The notes under the pieces are model-generated. The model saw only the letters and a list, made by a program, of their open reading frames with translations, did not search any database and was not told the DNA's origin. From an uncultured Bacteroidales bacterium (GTDB taxonomy: Bacteria; Bacteroidota; Bacteroidia; Bacteroidales; Bacteroidaceae), in contig CADCBH010000012.1 of NCBI GenBank assembly GCA_902799655.1, forward strand, positions 1-48,220: a stretch of 48,220 nucleotides of DNA. The letters are read 5' to 3'. The translations under genes were made by a program, and so were the position numbers. Positions 15,409 through 23,728 of this stretch are shown piece by piece. Numbering within the stretch: position 1 is the first letter of the stretch; every line of letters starts with the position of its first letter.

Positions 15409-16214
15409 TGGACATCATTCAACGTAACTTCATGCGCCTACTCCGCTGTGGAGCTTTCGCTTCGGCATCGACAACACCTGAGCGTATTGAACCCATGTCG
15501 CAGTGGAAGTGGAACAAGCTCTATCAGATTGCACAGATTCATGGCGTCACGCCCTGGATACGCGATGGCATCCATCGCTGCGACGAAGACTTCTTCCTGC
15601 AGTTGCGTCCAGAGTTACGCAAGCAGTTTGACGACGACAGGACGGAAACACGTGAGACACTGGGACAACAAGAGCTGACGAACCCCATCCTGAATCATAA
15701 GTTGCAACAGCTGGCAGAGGAGTCGGGTTCTGAGGATCCTACATTCAACCTACTGCTGCAACTCATCCACATCGCCCGCAACATCCTCACACAAGGCATC
15801 AGCCTGCGACAGCTCATTATGTTAGGCGTCTATCTGCGTACAACACGCGATCACATCGAATATGAGGTACTGCGCACGTGGATCAGCCGACTCGACATGC
15901 AGCGTATAGTACGCCTGGAAGGGTCGCTACTGGTTGAACTCTTCCACTTCAAACCCGAAGAGATTCGTTTCACCAATGCTGCCACGAGTAAGGCGACACA
16001 ACGTGCCATGAATGACATCTTCCAACTCACAGAGAAAAAAGCTGCCGACTGGTATTTCACGCAGGGCAAGAGCATCTTTGTGCGTACCAGTGACTCTGAT
16101 GCTATGATGTGGCATGTACGCCAATCAGCACGCTATCTGAGCTACTATCCTGCTGAGGCCATCTCAAGCTTCATCAGTAACTTTACGCACAGCATGTCAC
16201 ATATTGAAGAATAA
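15408..16214 (+). CDS. NTP_transf_5-like protein without catalytic motif
   Basis: 268 residues. The opening (FMRLLRCGAF..., WNKLYQIAQIHGVTPWIRDGI) resembles the N-terminal helical part of the uncharacterised nucleotidyltransferase family PF14907, in which a GDIDLLI-type catalytic motif normally follows; no such GS/GD-x-D motif exists here, so nucleotidyl transfer is unlikely. The rest is helical with RQLIMLGVYLRTTRDH in the middle. It begins inside the NhaC stop codon (TAATG) and is followed by a TerB-like gene after 18 nt. Role in the hexuronate operon unclear. The family link is recalled from sequence pattern and is weak. Confidence 0.6.
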   Translation: MDIIQRNFMRLLRCGAFASASTTPERIEPMSQWKWNKLYQIAQIHGVTPWIRDGIHRCDEDFFLQLRPELRKQFDDDRTETRETLGQQELTNPILNHKLQQLAEESGSEDPTFNLLLQLIHIARNILTQGISLRQLIMLGVYLRTTRDHIEYEVLRTWISRLDMQRIVRLEGSLLVELFHFKPEEIRFTNAATSKATQRAMNDIFQLTEKKAADWYFTQGKSIFVRTSDSDAMMWHVRQSARYLSYYPAEAISSFISNFTHSMSHIEE

Positions 16215-16232
16215 CCAATAAACAATAAGACT

Positions 16233-16667
16233 ATGGGACTATTTAACCTTTTCAAAAAAGACCTGAGCAAAGATCCTGATCTCACTCGTCTGCGCGATCT
16301 GATTATCATCAGCGCCTCGGACAGTAACTATTCGCTCGACGAGAACAAAATCATCCTCGACATCTGCCGTCATGAGGGTATCTCTATCAACAAGCTGCAG
16401 AAACTCTTCAAAATCAATCCAGAGACTATCAAGGACAACTATCCTACAAGTCTCGTTGAAAAGAGCCAGTATCTGCGCCGTCTCATCGAGGTGATGACGA
16501 CCGACAAGGTGTGTCATCACGATGAAATCGATGCAGTTTTCAATATTTCACGTAAGCTGGGATTTATTGACGAACAGACAGATGCCGAGATTCGTGACTA
16601 CTGCCGTTCACTCGGAAAGAATGGTGCCCTCGTACTCGAATCTTACGAATCCAACAGGAAAAAATGA
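16233..16667 (+). CDS. TerB-like helical protein
   Basis: 144 residues, all helical and acidic, with the layout of TerB-type domains: RLRDLIIISASDSNYSLDEN (first EF-hand-like acidic helix pair), CRHEGISINKL, and a second repeat IEVMTTDKVCHHDEIDAVF. TerB domains bind metal and act in membrane-associated stress complexes; I cannot tell a role here. It is the last gene of the LacI-uxaA operon and converges with the GH25 gene, 12 nt away. No signal peptide or membrane helix. Confidence 0.55.
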   Translation: MGLFNLFKKDLSKDPDLTRLRDLIIISASDSNYSLDENKIILDICRHEGISINKLQKLFKINPETIKDNYPTSLVEKSQYLRRLIEVMTTDKVCHHDEIDAVFNISRKLGFIDEQTDAEIRDYCRSLGKNGALVLESYESNRKK

Positions 16668-16679
16668 TAGTTGCACTGC

Positions 16680-17381
16680 TTACCAGTGCTTGAATTTTAT
16701 CTCCCTGAGGGTGTGATTCCCCATAAAGCGGCTCTTATCAACATAGCCGCTGATGCCCGGAATATTTCCCTTACCTGTGTATTGCCACATCGTAATCTCA
16801 CGATCGTCGGCTACCACGGGTTCCTCCTCAGTATACATAGCTATCATTATCTTGTAATCGTCAATCTTGCCCTGCAAATGCTTGTTATAGAAGTTACGTC
16901 CCGTATAAATCAAGGGTTTCTGCTGATAGGCTTCCTCTACAAGATCCAGGAAATAGAACAGAGAATCACAGAAAACATCGGTAGATAGTCCACCAGTACT
17001 CTCTACATCAATCATCGGAATCAGGTCTTGCTCTTCAGGAATACATTGTGACTGGAAGTTCAACAGCTGCCTTTGCTGATCGGTCTTTGGACGATAGAAG
17101 TGATAGCTACCAACCTTCAGCCCCTGCTGATGAGCCATGAAAATATTGCGTTCAAATGTCGCATCAATACGGTCACCACCTTCTGTAGCCTTCAAATAGA
17201 CATACGCCATGTGTGTATTGTCGCCAATATGTTCCCAAAACACTTCACCCTGATAATGACTGAGGTCTATTCCATGAATATGAGAGCACGTATCCTCACA
17301 CTGTGCATAGAAGTCTTGGGCCTCAACATTTGAAGCTAATAGACAAGCTAACAAAAATATATAGTATCGAATCTTCTGCAT
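16680..17381 (-). CDS. Secreted GH25 lysozyme-like muramidase
   Basis: 233 residues with a signal peptide (cleavage after VEAQ, about residue 22) and a complete GH25 domain: GIDLSHYQG, YLKATEG, GSYHFYRP, IDVES with the catalytic Asp/Glu, and WQYTGKG near the end. It would hydrolyse beta-1,4 links of peptidoglycan in the periplasm or outside the cell. A TACCTTTG -7 (17400-17407) lies 19 bp before the ATG. It is monocistronic and faces the TerB-like gene tail to tail. Whether it serves cell-wall turnover, lysis of rivals or digestion cannot be told from sequence. Confidence 0.92.
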   Translation of the reverse strand: MQKIRYYIFLLACLLASNVEAQDFYAQCEDTCSHIHGIDLSHYQGEVFWEHIGDNTHMAYVYLKATEGGDRIDATFERNIFMAHQQGLKVGSYHFYRPKTDQQRQLLNFQSQCIPEEQDLIPMIDVESTGGLSTDVFCDSLFYFLDLVEEAYQQKPLIYTGRNFYNKHLQGKIDDYKIMIAMYTEEEPVVADDREITMWQYTGKGNIPGISGYVDKSRFMGNHTLREIKFKHW

Positions 17382-17399
17382 TTTTTCTCAATTTGACCG

Positions 17400-17407
17400 C
17401 AAAGGTA
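17400..17407 (-). promoter_or_regulatory. -7 element of the GH25 gene
   Basis: TACCTTTG on minus, 19 bp before the start codon. Confidence 0.65.
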
Positions 17408-17421
17408 CAAAAAAAGAATGA

Positions 17422-18717
17422 TTATGAAGACCTTTCAGAGATAAAAAGTTCTAAAACTGTTTCAGTATTATCAGAAACCGCGACGCGTTGATCAGTTCGA
17501 ATACCAACCAACCACACAATACCCCCCTGAGCATCAACAACAACGAGTTGCTTTCGCTTTTCAAAAAGAGACATCTTACGGTCTGTCATCAAATTGCTAA
17601 GCAACTTGCGACCTTTCATGCCATAGGGAATCATCCAGTCGCCATTCTCAACTCTTCTGAGGGTCAGAGGAAATACGACTTTTGAGGCATCTACCGTAGC
17701 CTTATCGGGATCTTGTGAGATATATACGGGGGCTTTCCTCACTGAAAAACGACGTCTTTCATCTAAAATAAACGTTCCTTCTTCGGGAATAGCCCAAGGT
17801 TTTTGGCTAATAAAGGCAGGTTCTACCATGAGCCTGTCACGATCTACCAATAGATCATAACCAAGAGGAGAATGAAAAATTGAGCCCGTTTCAGCAGAGG
17901 TTATTTGCTGTACCTGACTTCCGTTGAAACCGTACTTCTTAAGCCATTCAAAAACAATATATTTGCTTGAACCATACTTTTCCAACTCTCTCAGATCAAG
18001 ACTATTACAATCCTTATAAACATCAACAATGCCGTCTATTAATGCTTGCGCTTCCAATAGATTTTCAGCTGTACGATAAATATTATCAGCAACGGCAGGA
18101 TTGAGTGTTTTCAACAAAGGAAGCACCTGCAACCGAATCTTGTTACGCTGCACATCCGCTTCAAGATTAGTACTATCAGTAACATATTGCTGGCCTTTCT
18201 CTATCAAATACGCCTCAATTTCTGCCCTGGAAACACATAATAATGGACGAAGAATATGGCCATTGCGAGGACGGATACCACATAATCCACGCAAGCCCGT
18301 ACCTCTAACCAAGTTTAAGAGCATCGTTTCTACAGAGTCATCACGATGGTGAGCTACACAAATGTCGGCAGCCCCAATATCCTCTCGTAACTGCTCAAAC
18401 CACTTGTAGCGCAGCTCTCTGGCAGCCATCTCTATACTCACCTTATGCAGTTCTGCATACGTGTGCGTATCAAAATGGACCCGATGAAATGGAATGTTTC
18501 TTTCAGCACAAAGTGATTCGCAGAAAGCCTCATCGCGATCTGACTCAGCACCACGCAGATGAAAATTGCAATGGGCAGCATGAATAGAATAGCCCATTTC
18601 ATCGAGGAGCAACAGCAACGCAACGCTATCCGCACCTCCACTTAATGCAACGATATGCAAATCGTTGGAATTAAGTAGATTATGCTTCTTGATGTATTTA
18701 TCAACTTTACTCCACAT
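17422..18717 (-). CDS. tilS: tRNA(Ile)-lysidine synthetase
   Basis: 431 residues. The PP-loop ATP-binding motif SGGADS is near residue 27-31, with the TilS features CNFHLRGAESDRDE and VAHHRDDSVETMLLNLVRGTG, then the TilS substrate-binding and C-terminal domains (KLLSNLMTDRK). It attaches lysine to C34 of the tRNA for AUA codons, an essential cytoplasmic step. It overlaps rlmI by about 11 nt if MWSKV is the start (or 20 nt from the ATG at 18726). Read in one unit with rlmI and the exonuclease. Confidence 0.94.
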   Translation of the reverse strand: MWSKVDKYIKKHNLLNSNDLHIVALSGGADSVALLLLLDEMGYSIHAAHCNFHLRGAESDRDEAFCESLCAERNIPFHRVHFDTHTYAELHKVSIEMAARELRYKWFEQLREDIGAADICVAHHRDDSVETMLLNLVRGTGLRGLCGIRPRNGHILRPLLCVSRAEIEAYLIEKGQQYVTDSTNLEADVQRNKIRLQVLPLLKTLNPAVADNIYRTAENLLEAQALIDGIVDVYKDCNSLDLRELEKYGSSKYIVFEWLKKYGFNGSQVQQITSAETGSIFHSPLGYDLLVDRDRLMVEPAFISQKPWAIPEEGTFILDERRRFSVRKAPVYISQDPDKATVDASKVVFPLTLRRVENGDWMIPYGMKGRKLLSNLMTDRKMSLFEKRKQLVVVDAQGGIVWLVGIRTDQRVAVSDNTETVLELFISERSS

Positions 18718-19927
18718 AGAGCACAAGTCCCTTCAAATATTCACCTTCAGGATGATAGATGTTGATGGGATGATCAGCAGGCTGATGTAACTGGTGAAGA
18801 ATGCGCACTTTCCGTTTGGCTAATGCTGCAGCCGTGAAGACAGCATTACGGAAATGGTCTTTGGTAACGACCTGTGAGCAGGAGAAAGTAAACAGGATAC
18901 CACCCTTCTCTATCTTCTCGAAAGCTTTCTGATTGAGACGGGTATAACCCTTCAGTGCATTGTGCAGGGCACCACGATGTTTGGCAAAAGCTGGAGGATC
19001 GAGAATAATGAGATTATAGTTCGCCCCCGCTCTCTCCAAATACTTGAAGGCATCCTCACAGAAGGCCTCATGACGATGGTCGCCCGGGAAGTTCAGCTCA
19101 ACATTCTCATTGGTCAAATCGATAGCTTTAGCCGAACTGTCAACGCTATGTACCAATTCTGCTCCACCTCGCATTGCATAGAACGAGAAGCCACCAGTAT
19201 AGCAGAACATATTAAGAACGCGTTTATCTTTAGCATAGCGCTCCAGCAAAGAGCGGTTCTCGCGCTGATCAACAAAGAACCCTGTCTTCTGGCCTTTCAG
19301 CCAGTCAACACGGAACTTCAAACCGTTTTCTAGGGCGATATTATCTTTGCTACCACCAACCAAGAAGCCATTCTTCAATATCTCATCCGTATCAAAATGT
19401 GGCGTTGCCGTCATATCATTATTAGCCATAAATGGCAACGTTGTTTCACTCTTATAATAGATATTCTCGACACGTTGCTGCATCACATCGGCCAATGCCT
19501 TAGCTATCTGTTTGCGTGCGAAGTGCATACCAATACTGTGAGCCTGCATCACGGCAGTCTCACCATACACATCAATGATGAGACCAGGCAGATTGTCACC
19601 CTCACCATGTACAAGTCGGTATGTATTGTTCTGGGGATTATCGGCAATACCAATAGCCAAGCGCATATCAAGAGCAGACTGGAGACGGGAGTGCCAAAAG
19701 GAATCGTCGATTTCAACGTCAGAAAAGGTCAGAACGCGCACAGCGATAGAACCTTCCTGATAGTGGCCAACAGCGACAAAATCGCCCTTTTCAGTTACTA
19801 CACGTACTACTTCGCCTTCCTCAATGCCATTATCGACACCAAGGATTGCACCTGAGAACACCCATGGATGAAAACGTCGAAGACTTTCTTCCTTACCCCG
19901 CTTGAGCCGTATCTGCTTGTACATCAT
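18707..19927 (-). CDS. rlmI: 23S rRNA (cytosine-C5)-methyltransferase RlmI-like
   Basis: 406 residues: an N-terminal PUA domain (1-80, LKRGKEESLRRFHPWVFSGA), a middle RNA-binding region, and a Rossmann SAM-dependent methyltransferase (VLNMFCYTGGFSFYAMRGGA, then LIILDPPAFAKHRG with the DPPAF motif, and FTFSCSQ with the catalytic Cys). RlmI methylates C1962 of 23S rRNA. Its end overlaps tilS and its start overlaps the exonuclease end by 35 nt, so the three are transcribed together. Confidence 0.92.
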   Translation of the reverse strand: MMYKQIRLKRGKEESLRRFHPWVFSGAILGVDNGIEEGEVVRVVTEKGDFVAVGHYQEGSIAVRVLTFSDVEIDDSFWHSRLQSALDMRLAIGIADNPQNNTYRLVHGEGDNLPGLIIDVYGETAVMQAHSIGMHFARKQIAKALADVMQQRVENIYYKSETTLPFMANNDMTATPHFDTDEILKNGFLVGGSKDNIALENGLKFRVDWLKGQKTGFFVDQRENRSLLERYAKDKRVLNMFCYTGGFSFYAMRGGAELVHSVDSSAKAIDLTNENVELNFPGDHRHEAFCEDAFKYLERAGANYNLIILDPPAFAKHRGALHNALKGYTRLNQKAFEKIEKGGILFTFSCSQVVTKDHFRNAVFTAAALAKRKVRILHQLHQPADHPINIYHPEGEYLKGLVLYVE

Positions 19928-20546
19928 TATCTGGTATTTTTATCAGTTCATAATCACCTGTTTCCTTCAACCTGAGCAGTTCTTCATAAAGCATGACACA
20001 CGCCCAGGCATCTGTGGCAGCATATTGTTTCTGTTTATCCTTCAGGACATCAGCCTCCCAGTTGGTTAGCCGTTCACGTTTTGAAATGCGCTGTCCGAAG
20101 AAGTTGGCATAGAGCTTTTGCAGGCTAAGATCCTCAACTCCCAACTCACGAACATGATGCTGTAAATCGATAAAGAGTCCTGGTTTGAAATCACCCAACT
20201 GAGACAACATATGGAGATCATCATGCCAAGAAAGGCCTATCTTGGGTACCGAAACATCTTCCAGCAAGCGCCTGACAGATGGGGAAAGTCCCAACAAATT
20301 CAAGCGAAACAGGAAACATATATCGTGAGAAGCCACCTGCAAGAGAGATACTTTATTCATACAACCCTTACGAAACGACGGCCTAGTCTCGGTATCCACA
20401 CCTAACAACGGCTGTGTGAGTAAGTAATCGACAGCCTTCTGAGCCTCCGACTCGCTAAGTACCACGACCACGCGCCCTTCGAAAAGCGCACGGGGCAGTT
20501 CGAGAATCTTTGTTTTATCGTATTTATTATATAGCGTTTTCTTCAT
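19893..20546 (-). CDS. 3'-5' exonuclease, RNase D-like
   Basis: 217 residues of the DnaQ/RNase D exonuclease fold: GVDTETRPSF (Exo I with D-x-E), GLSWHDDLHML (Exo II) and YAATDAWACVMLYE (Exo III with Y-x3-D). It has no HRDC domain, as in the short RNase D-like proteins of Bacteroidetes. Likely processes RNA, but DNA cannot be excluded. It leads the exonuclease-rlmI-tilS unit, all linked to RNA, with a TACCTTTG -7 9 bp before its start. Confidence 0.9.
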   Translation of the reverse strand: MKKTLYNKYDKTKILELPRALFEGRVVVVLSESEAQKAVDYLLTQPLLGVDTETRPSFRKGCMNKVSLLQVASHDICFLFRLNLLGLSPSVRRLLEDVSVPKIGLSWHDDLHMLSQLGDFKPGLFIDLQHHVRELGVEDLSLQKLYANFFGQRISKRERLTNWEADVLKDKQKQYAATDAWACVMLYEELLRLKETGDYELIKIPDNDVQADTAQAG

Positions 20547-20554
20547 TTGGGTTG

Positions 20555-20562
20555 CAAAGGTA
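20555..20562 (-). promoter_or_regulatory. -7 element of the exonuclease-rlmI-tilS unit
   Basis: TACCTTTG on minus, 8 bp upstream of the ATG; the leader would be very short. Confidence 0.65.
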
Positions 20563-20647
20563 CGACATTTTAATCAAAGGCACGAATAATTGTGCAAAAA
20601 TAACAAAAAAAACAGCTATTATATGATGAAATCTGATAAATTCTTTG

Positions 20648-20655
20648 TACTTTTG
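20648..20655 (+). promoter_or_regulatory. -7 element of the ftsK operon
   Basis: TACTTTTG 23 bp before the ftsK ATG, in the 132-bp divergent gap with the exonuclease gene. Confidence 0.6.
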
Positions 20656-20678
20656 CAATTCGAAACAATAATACAAGC

Positions 20679-23135
20679 ATGGCAAAGAAGAAAACAAGCA
20701 AGACTTCTGAGAAGACAGCCTCTTCTCTTAGAGAAGCTCTCGGCATAGACAAGATATTTTTCAACGAGCGTATCAACTTTGTAGTTGGCTTTTGCCTATT
20801 GATGATTTCAGGCTACCTCATCTGGGCTTTTGCATCATTCTTCGCGACTGGTGCAGCCGACCAAAGTCTCATAGAGTCACCGCGTCCTGGTGAAATACTC
20901 AATGAAGGGCGCGAATTTCAGAATGCATGTGGTTCGTTGGGGGCCTATGCTTCATGGTTCTTTATCAAAAAAGGCTTTGGATTAGCAGCCTTCCTGATTC
21001 CCATTTACATGCTGATGGCTTCTGTAACCATGATGCGTGCTTATAAGGTTCAACTGCTGAAGTGGTTCTTCTCATTGTCTATCGTCATGGTATGGGCATC
21101 AGTAACGATGGCCAAATTCTTACAACCATTATTTGTTGATGCTTGTTTCAATCCTGGAGGTGACCACGGACTCGCTATTTGCCAGCAAATAGAAGGTCTT
21201 CTGGGTGTACCCGGGCTTACGGCACTGCTAGGTCTTACGGCTATTGCATTCTTGGTGTACCTCAGCATGGAAACCGTTATCATTTTACGCAAAGTCCTCA
21301 ATCCGCTACATTATCTGAAAAAGATTCCAATGGAAATCAACATTGGGCGAGGGGACAGCGAGACAACCGATGAACAGTCCCTAGATGTTGTTGATGACCC
21401 AGAGGTCTTTGACGATCCTCAAACCGAAGAGGTTATCTTTGACACGATTGAGTCTGACACCGAGTCTAATGAGCCGATAGAGCCGATAGAGTATACCAAA
21501 CCAGAAGCGTCCACAGCCCCTATTGACAATGAAGACATTGACATGGAGATTGAGGAGACACATACCGAGGAGGCCGCTACTGGCAAAGACCTTGTTGGCA
21601 ACTATGGTGACATCTCAACACCTTATGATCCCAAACGCGATTTGGAGAACTACCGTTACCCCACCCTTAATCTTCTTCAGGAAGATGAAAGTGACGGAAA
21701 GCCTTTCATTGATATGGCTGAGCAGACAGCTAATAAGAATCGAATCGTGGATGTGCTTCGTAACTTCGGTGTAGAGATTAGCAGCATCAAGGCCACGGTG
21801 GGACCAACCATTACCCTATATGAAATAACTCCGGCACCTGGTGTACGTATTTCGAAAATTCGTAACCTGGAAGATGATATCGCCTTGTCGCTTTCTGCAC
21901 TCGGTATCCGTATTATTGCTCCTATACCTGGTAAGGGAACCATTGGTATCGAAGTACCAAATGCCAAGCCTGCAACAGTATCGATGGTATCTGTACTCAA
22001 CTCCAAGAAGTTCCAGGAAACGACAATGGAGCTGCCTTGTGCCATAGGTAAGACCATTACCAATGAGGTATTTATGTTTGACTTGGCCAAAGCGCCTCAC
22101 CTGCTTGTCGCCGGTGCTACTGGTCAAGGTAAGTCTGTCGGACTGAACGCCATTATCACTTCTTTACTATACAAGAAGCATCCCGCTGAACTGAAGATTG
22201 TACTTGTTGACCCAAAGAAGGTTGAGTTTAGCGTTTACGCATCTATCGAGAAACATTTCTTAGCAAAGATACCTGACGATGGAGAAGAACCTATCATCAC
22301 CGATGTCACCAAGGTAATCCGTACGCTCAATTCTCTCTGTAAGGAGATGGATACCCGCTATGATCTATTGAAGGTTGCTCAAGCACGTAATATCAAGGAA
22401 TACAACAAAAAGTTCATAGACCGTCAGCTTAACCCAGAACATGGACATAAGTTTATGCCTTATATCGTTGTGGTTATCGATGAGTTCGGTGATCTCATCA
22501 TGACTGCCGGCAAAGAAGTGGAGCTTCCTATCGCTCGTATCGCTCAGTTGGCACGTGCCGTAGGTATTCATATGATTATAGCCACACAGCGTCCTACAAC
22601 GAATATCATCACTGGTACTATCAAGGCAAACTTCCCAAGCCGTATCGCTTTCCGCGTAGGTGCCATGATTGACTCACGTACCATTCTTGATCGTCCGGGT
22701 GCCCAGCAGTTGGTTGGTCGCGGTGACATGCTTTATTTGAATGGTGGTGAACCTGTACGTGTACAGTGTGCATTTGTCGACACTCCTGAGGTGGAGAAGA
22801 TCAACAAGTTCATCTCTGACCAGCAAGGTTATATTTCGGCATTCGAGTTACCTGAACCTGATACTGACGAAGGTGAAATGGGAGAAAGTCGTGATGTAGA
22901 CATGCAACACCTCGACCCGATGTTTGAAGATGCTGCTCGTCTGATTGTTCGTGAGCAAAGCGGTAGCACATCACTCATCCAACGTAAGTTTGCTATCGGT
23001 TACAACCGTGCAGGACGCTTGATGGATCAGTTGGAAAAGGCAGGAATTGTTGGTGCCGCTCATGGTTCGAAACCACGTGAGGTACTCATCATGGATGAGA
23101 TGAGTCTTGAAAATCTGTTAGCACAATGGAAATAA
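20679..23135 (+). CDS. ftsK: DNA translocase FtsK/SpoIIIE
   Basis: 818 residues: four N-terminal membrane helices (about 31-54, 90-115, 127-148, 170-198), an acidic linker rich in Glu/Asp/Pro repeats (215-300), and the motor domain with Walker A GATGQGKSVG near residue 479-486, the Walker B IVVVIDEFGDL near 600, and a C-terminal winged-helix gamma domain (SLIQRKFAIGYNRAGRLMDQLE) that reads KOPS-like DNA signals. It pumps chromosome ends across the division septum and activates dimer resolution. The LolA-like gene starts 10 nt before its stop. Confidence 0.96.
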   Translation: MAKKKTSKTSEKTASSLREALGIDKIFFNERINFVVGFCLLMISGYLIWAFASFFATGAADQSLIESPRPGEILNEGREFQNACGSLGAYASWFFIKKGFGLAAFLIPIYMLMASVTMMRAYKVQLLKWFFSLSIVMVWASVTMAKFLQPLFVDACFNPGGDHGLAICQQIEGLLGVPGLTALLGLTAIAFLVYLSMETVIILRKVLNPLHYLKKIPMEINIGRGDSETTDEQSLDVVDDPEVFDDPQTEEVIFDTIESDTESNEPIEPIEYTKPEASTAPIDNEDIDMEIEETHTEEAATGKDLVGNYGDISTPYDPKRDLENYRYPTLNLLQEDESDGKPFIDMAEQTANKNRIVDVLRNFGVEISSIKATVGPTITLYEITPAPGVRISKIRNLEDDIALSLSALGIRIIAPIPGKGTIGIEVPNAKPATVSMVSVLNSKKFQETTMELPCAIGKTITNEVFMFDLAKAPHLLVAGATGQGKSVGLNAIITSLLYKKHPAELKIVLVDPKKVEFSVYASIEKHFLAKIPDDGEEPIITDVTKVIRTLNSLCKEMDTRYDLLKVAQARNIKEYNKKFIDRQLNPEHGHKFMPYIVVVIDEFGDLIMTAGKEVELPIARIAQLARAVGIHMIIATQRPTTNIITGTIKANFPSRIAFRVGAMIDSRTILDRPGAQQLVGRGDMLYLNGGEPVRVQCAFVDTPEVEKINKFISDQQGYISAFELPEPDTDEGEMGESRDVDMQHLDPMFEDAARLIVREQSGSTSLIQRKFAIGYNRAGRLMDQLEKAGIVGAAHGSKPREVLIMDEMSLENLLAQWK

Positions 23136-23728
23136 AACGTTTCATCTGCTTTTGGGCCTTCTTAGCAGGAACAATTTTTGTTAGTGCTCAGACCGCCAAG
23201 CAAGTTCTCGACAAAACGGCTGCTATAGTGTCAGTAAAGTCGGGAGCACAGGCATCATTCAGTATCAAAGGAGACCAAATGACTACCAGTGGTAAAATTG
23301 CCATCAAGGGCAAGAAGTTTCAGGTTTCTACACCTCAGGCTACCATTTGGTTCGACGGCAAGACCCAGTGGACATATCTGAAGAAAAATGAGGAAGTAAA
23401 TGTTGCCAATCCATCGGAAGCAGAATTGGCAACCATTAATCCTTATACCTTTATTTATATGTACCAGAAAGGATATACTTACACCATGGTCAAGAAAGGA
23501 ACGAGTTACGAAGTGCACCTGACTGCGACAGACAAAAAGCGTAGCATTCATGAGATGTATATCCTCGTCAACCAGAAAACCTACGTTCCATCACAGATTC
23601 GTATGCGGCAGAAAAAGGGATGGACTACTATCAATATCAACAATTTCAAGCAAACAGCGCTCTCCGATGGAATCTTCCGTTTTAATTCAAAGGATTTTCC
23701 AAATGCTGAAGTGATAGATCTCAGATAA
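23126..23728 (+). CDS. LolA-like outer-membrane lipoprotein carrier
   Basis: 200 residues with a signal peptide (cleaved after VSAQ, about 21) and a LolA-type half-barrel: TTSGKIAIKGKKFQVSTPQATIWFDGKTQWTY is the typical run of short strands. LolA carries lipoproteins from LolCDE to the outer membrane; Bacteroidetes LolA-like proteins are divergent and are also used for other lipids. It overlaps ftsK by 10 nt and shares an A with the next start (TAATG at 23726-23730). Confidence 0.82.
   Translation: MEIKRFICFWAFLAGTIFVSAQTAKQVLDKTAAIVSVKSGAQASFSIKGDQMTTSGKIAIKGKKFQVSTPQATIWFDGKTQWTYLKKNEEVNVANPSEAELATINPYTFIYMYQKGYTYTMVKKGTSYEVHLTATDKKRSIHEMYILVNQKTYVPSQIRMRQKKGWTTININNFKQTALSDGIFRFNSKDFPNAEVIDLR

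Noticed and set aside
16680-17381. GH25 lysozyme as a prophage endolysin
   Set aside because: It has a secretion signal, its own promoter, and no holin or other phage genes nearby.
21381-21601. Repeats in the acidic FtsK linker as a tandem-repeat element
   Set aside because: The repetition is Glu/Asp/Pro low complexity, normal for FtsK linkers, and does not have a fixed DNA period.
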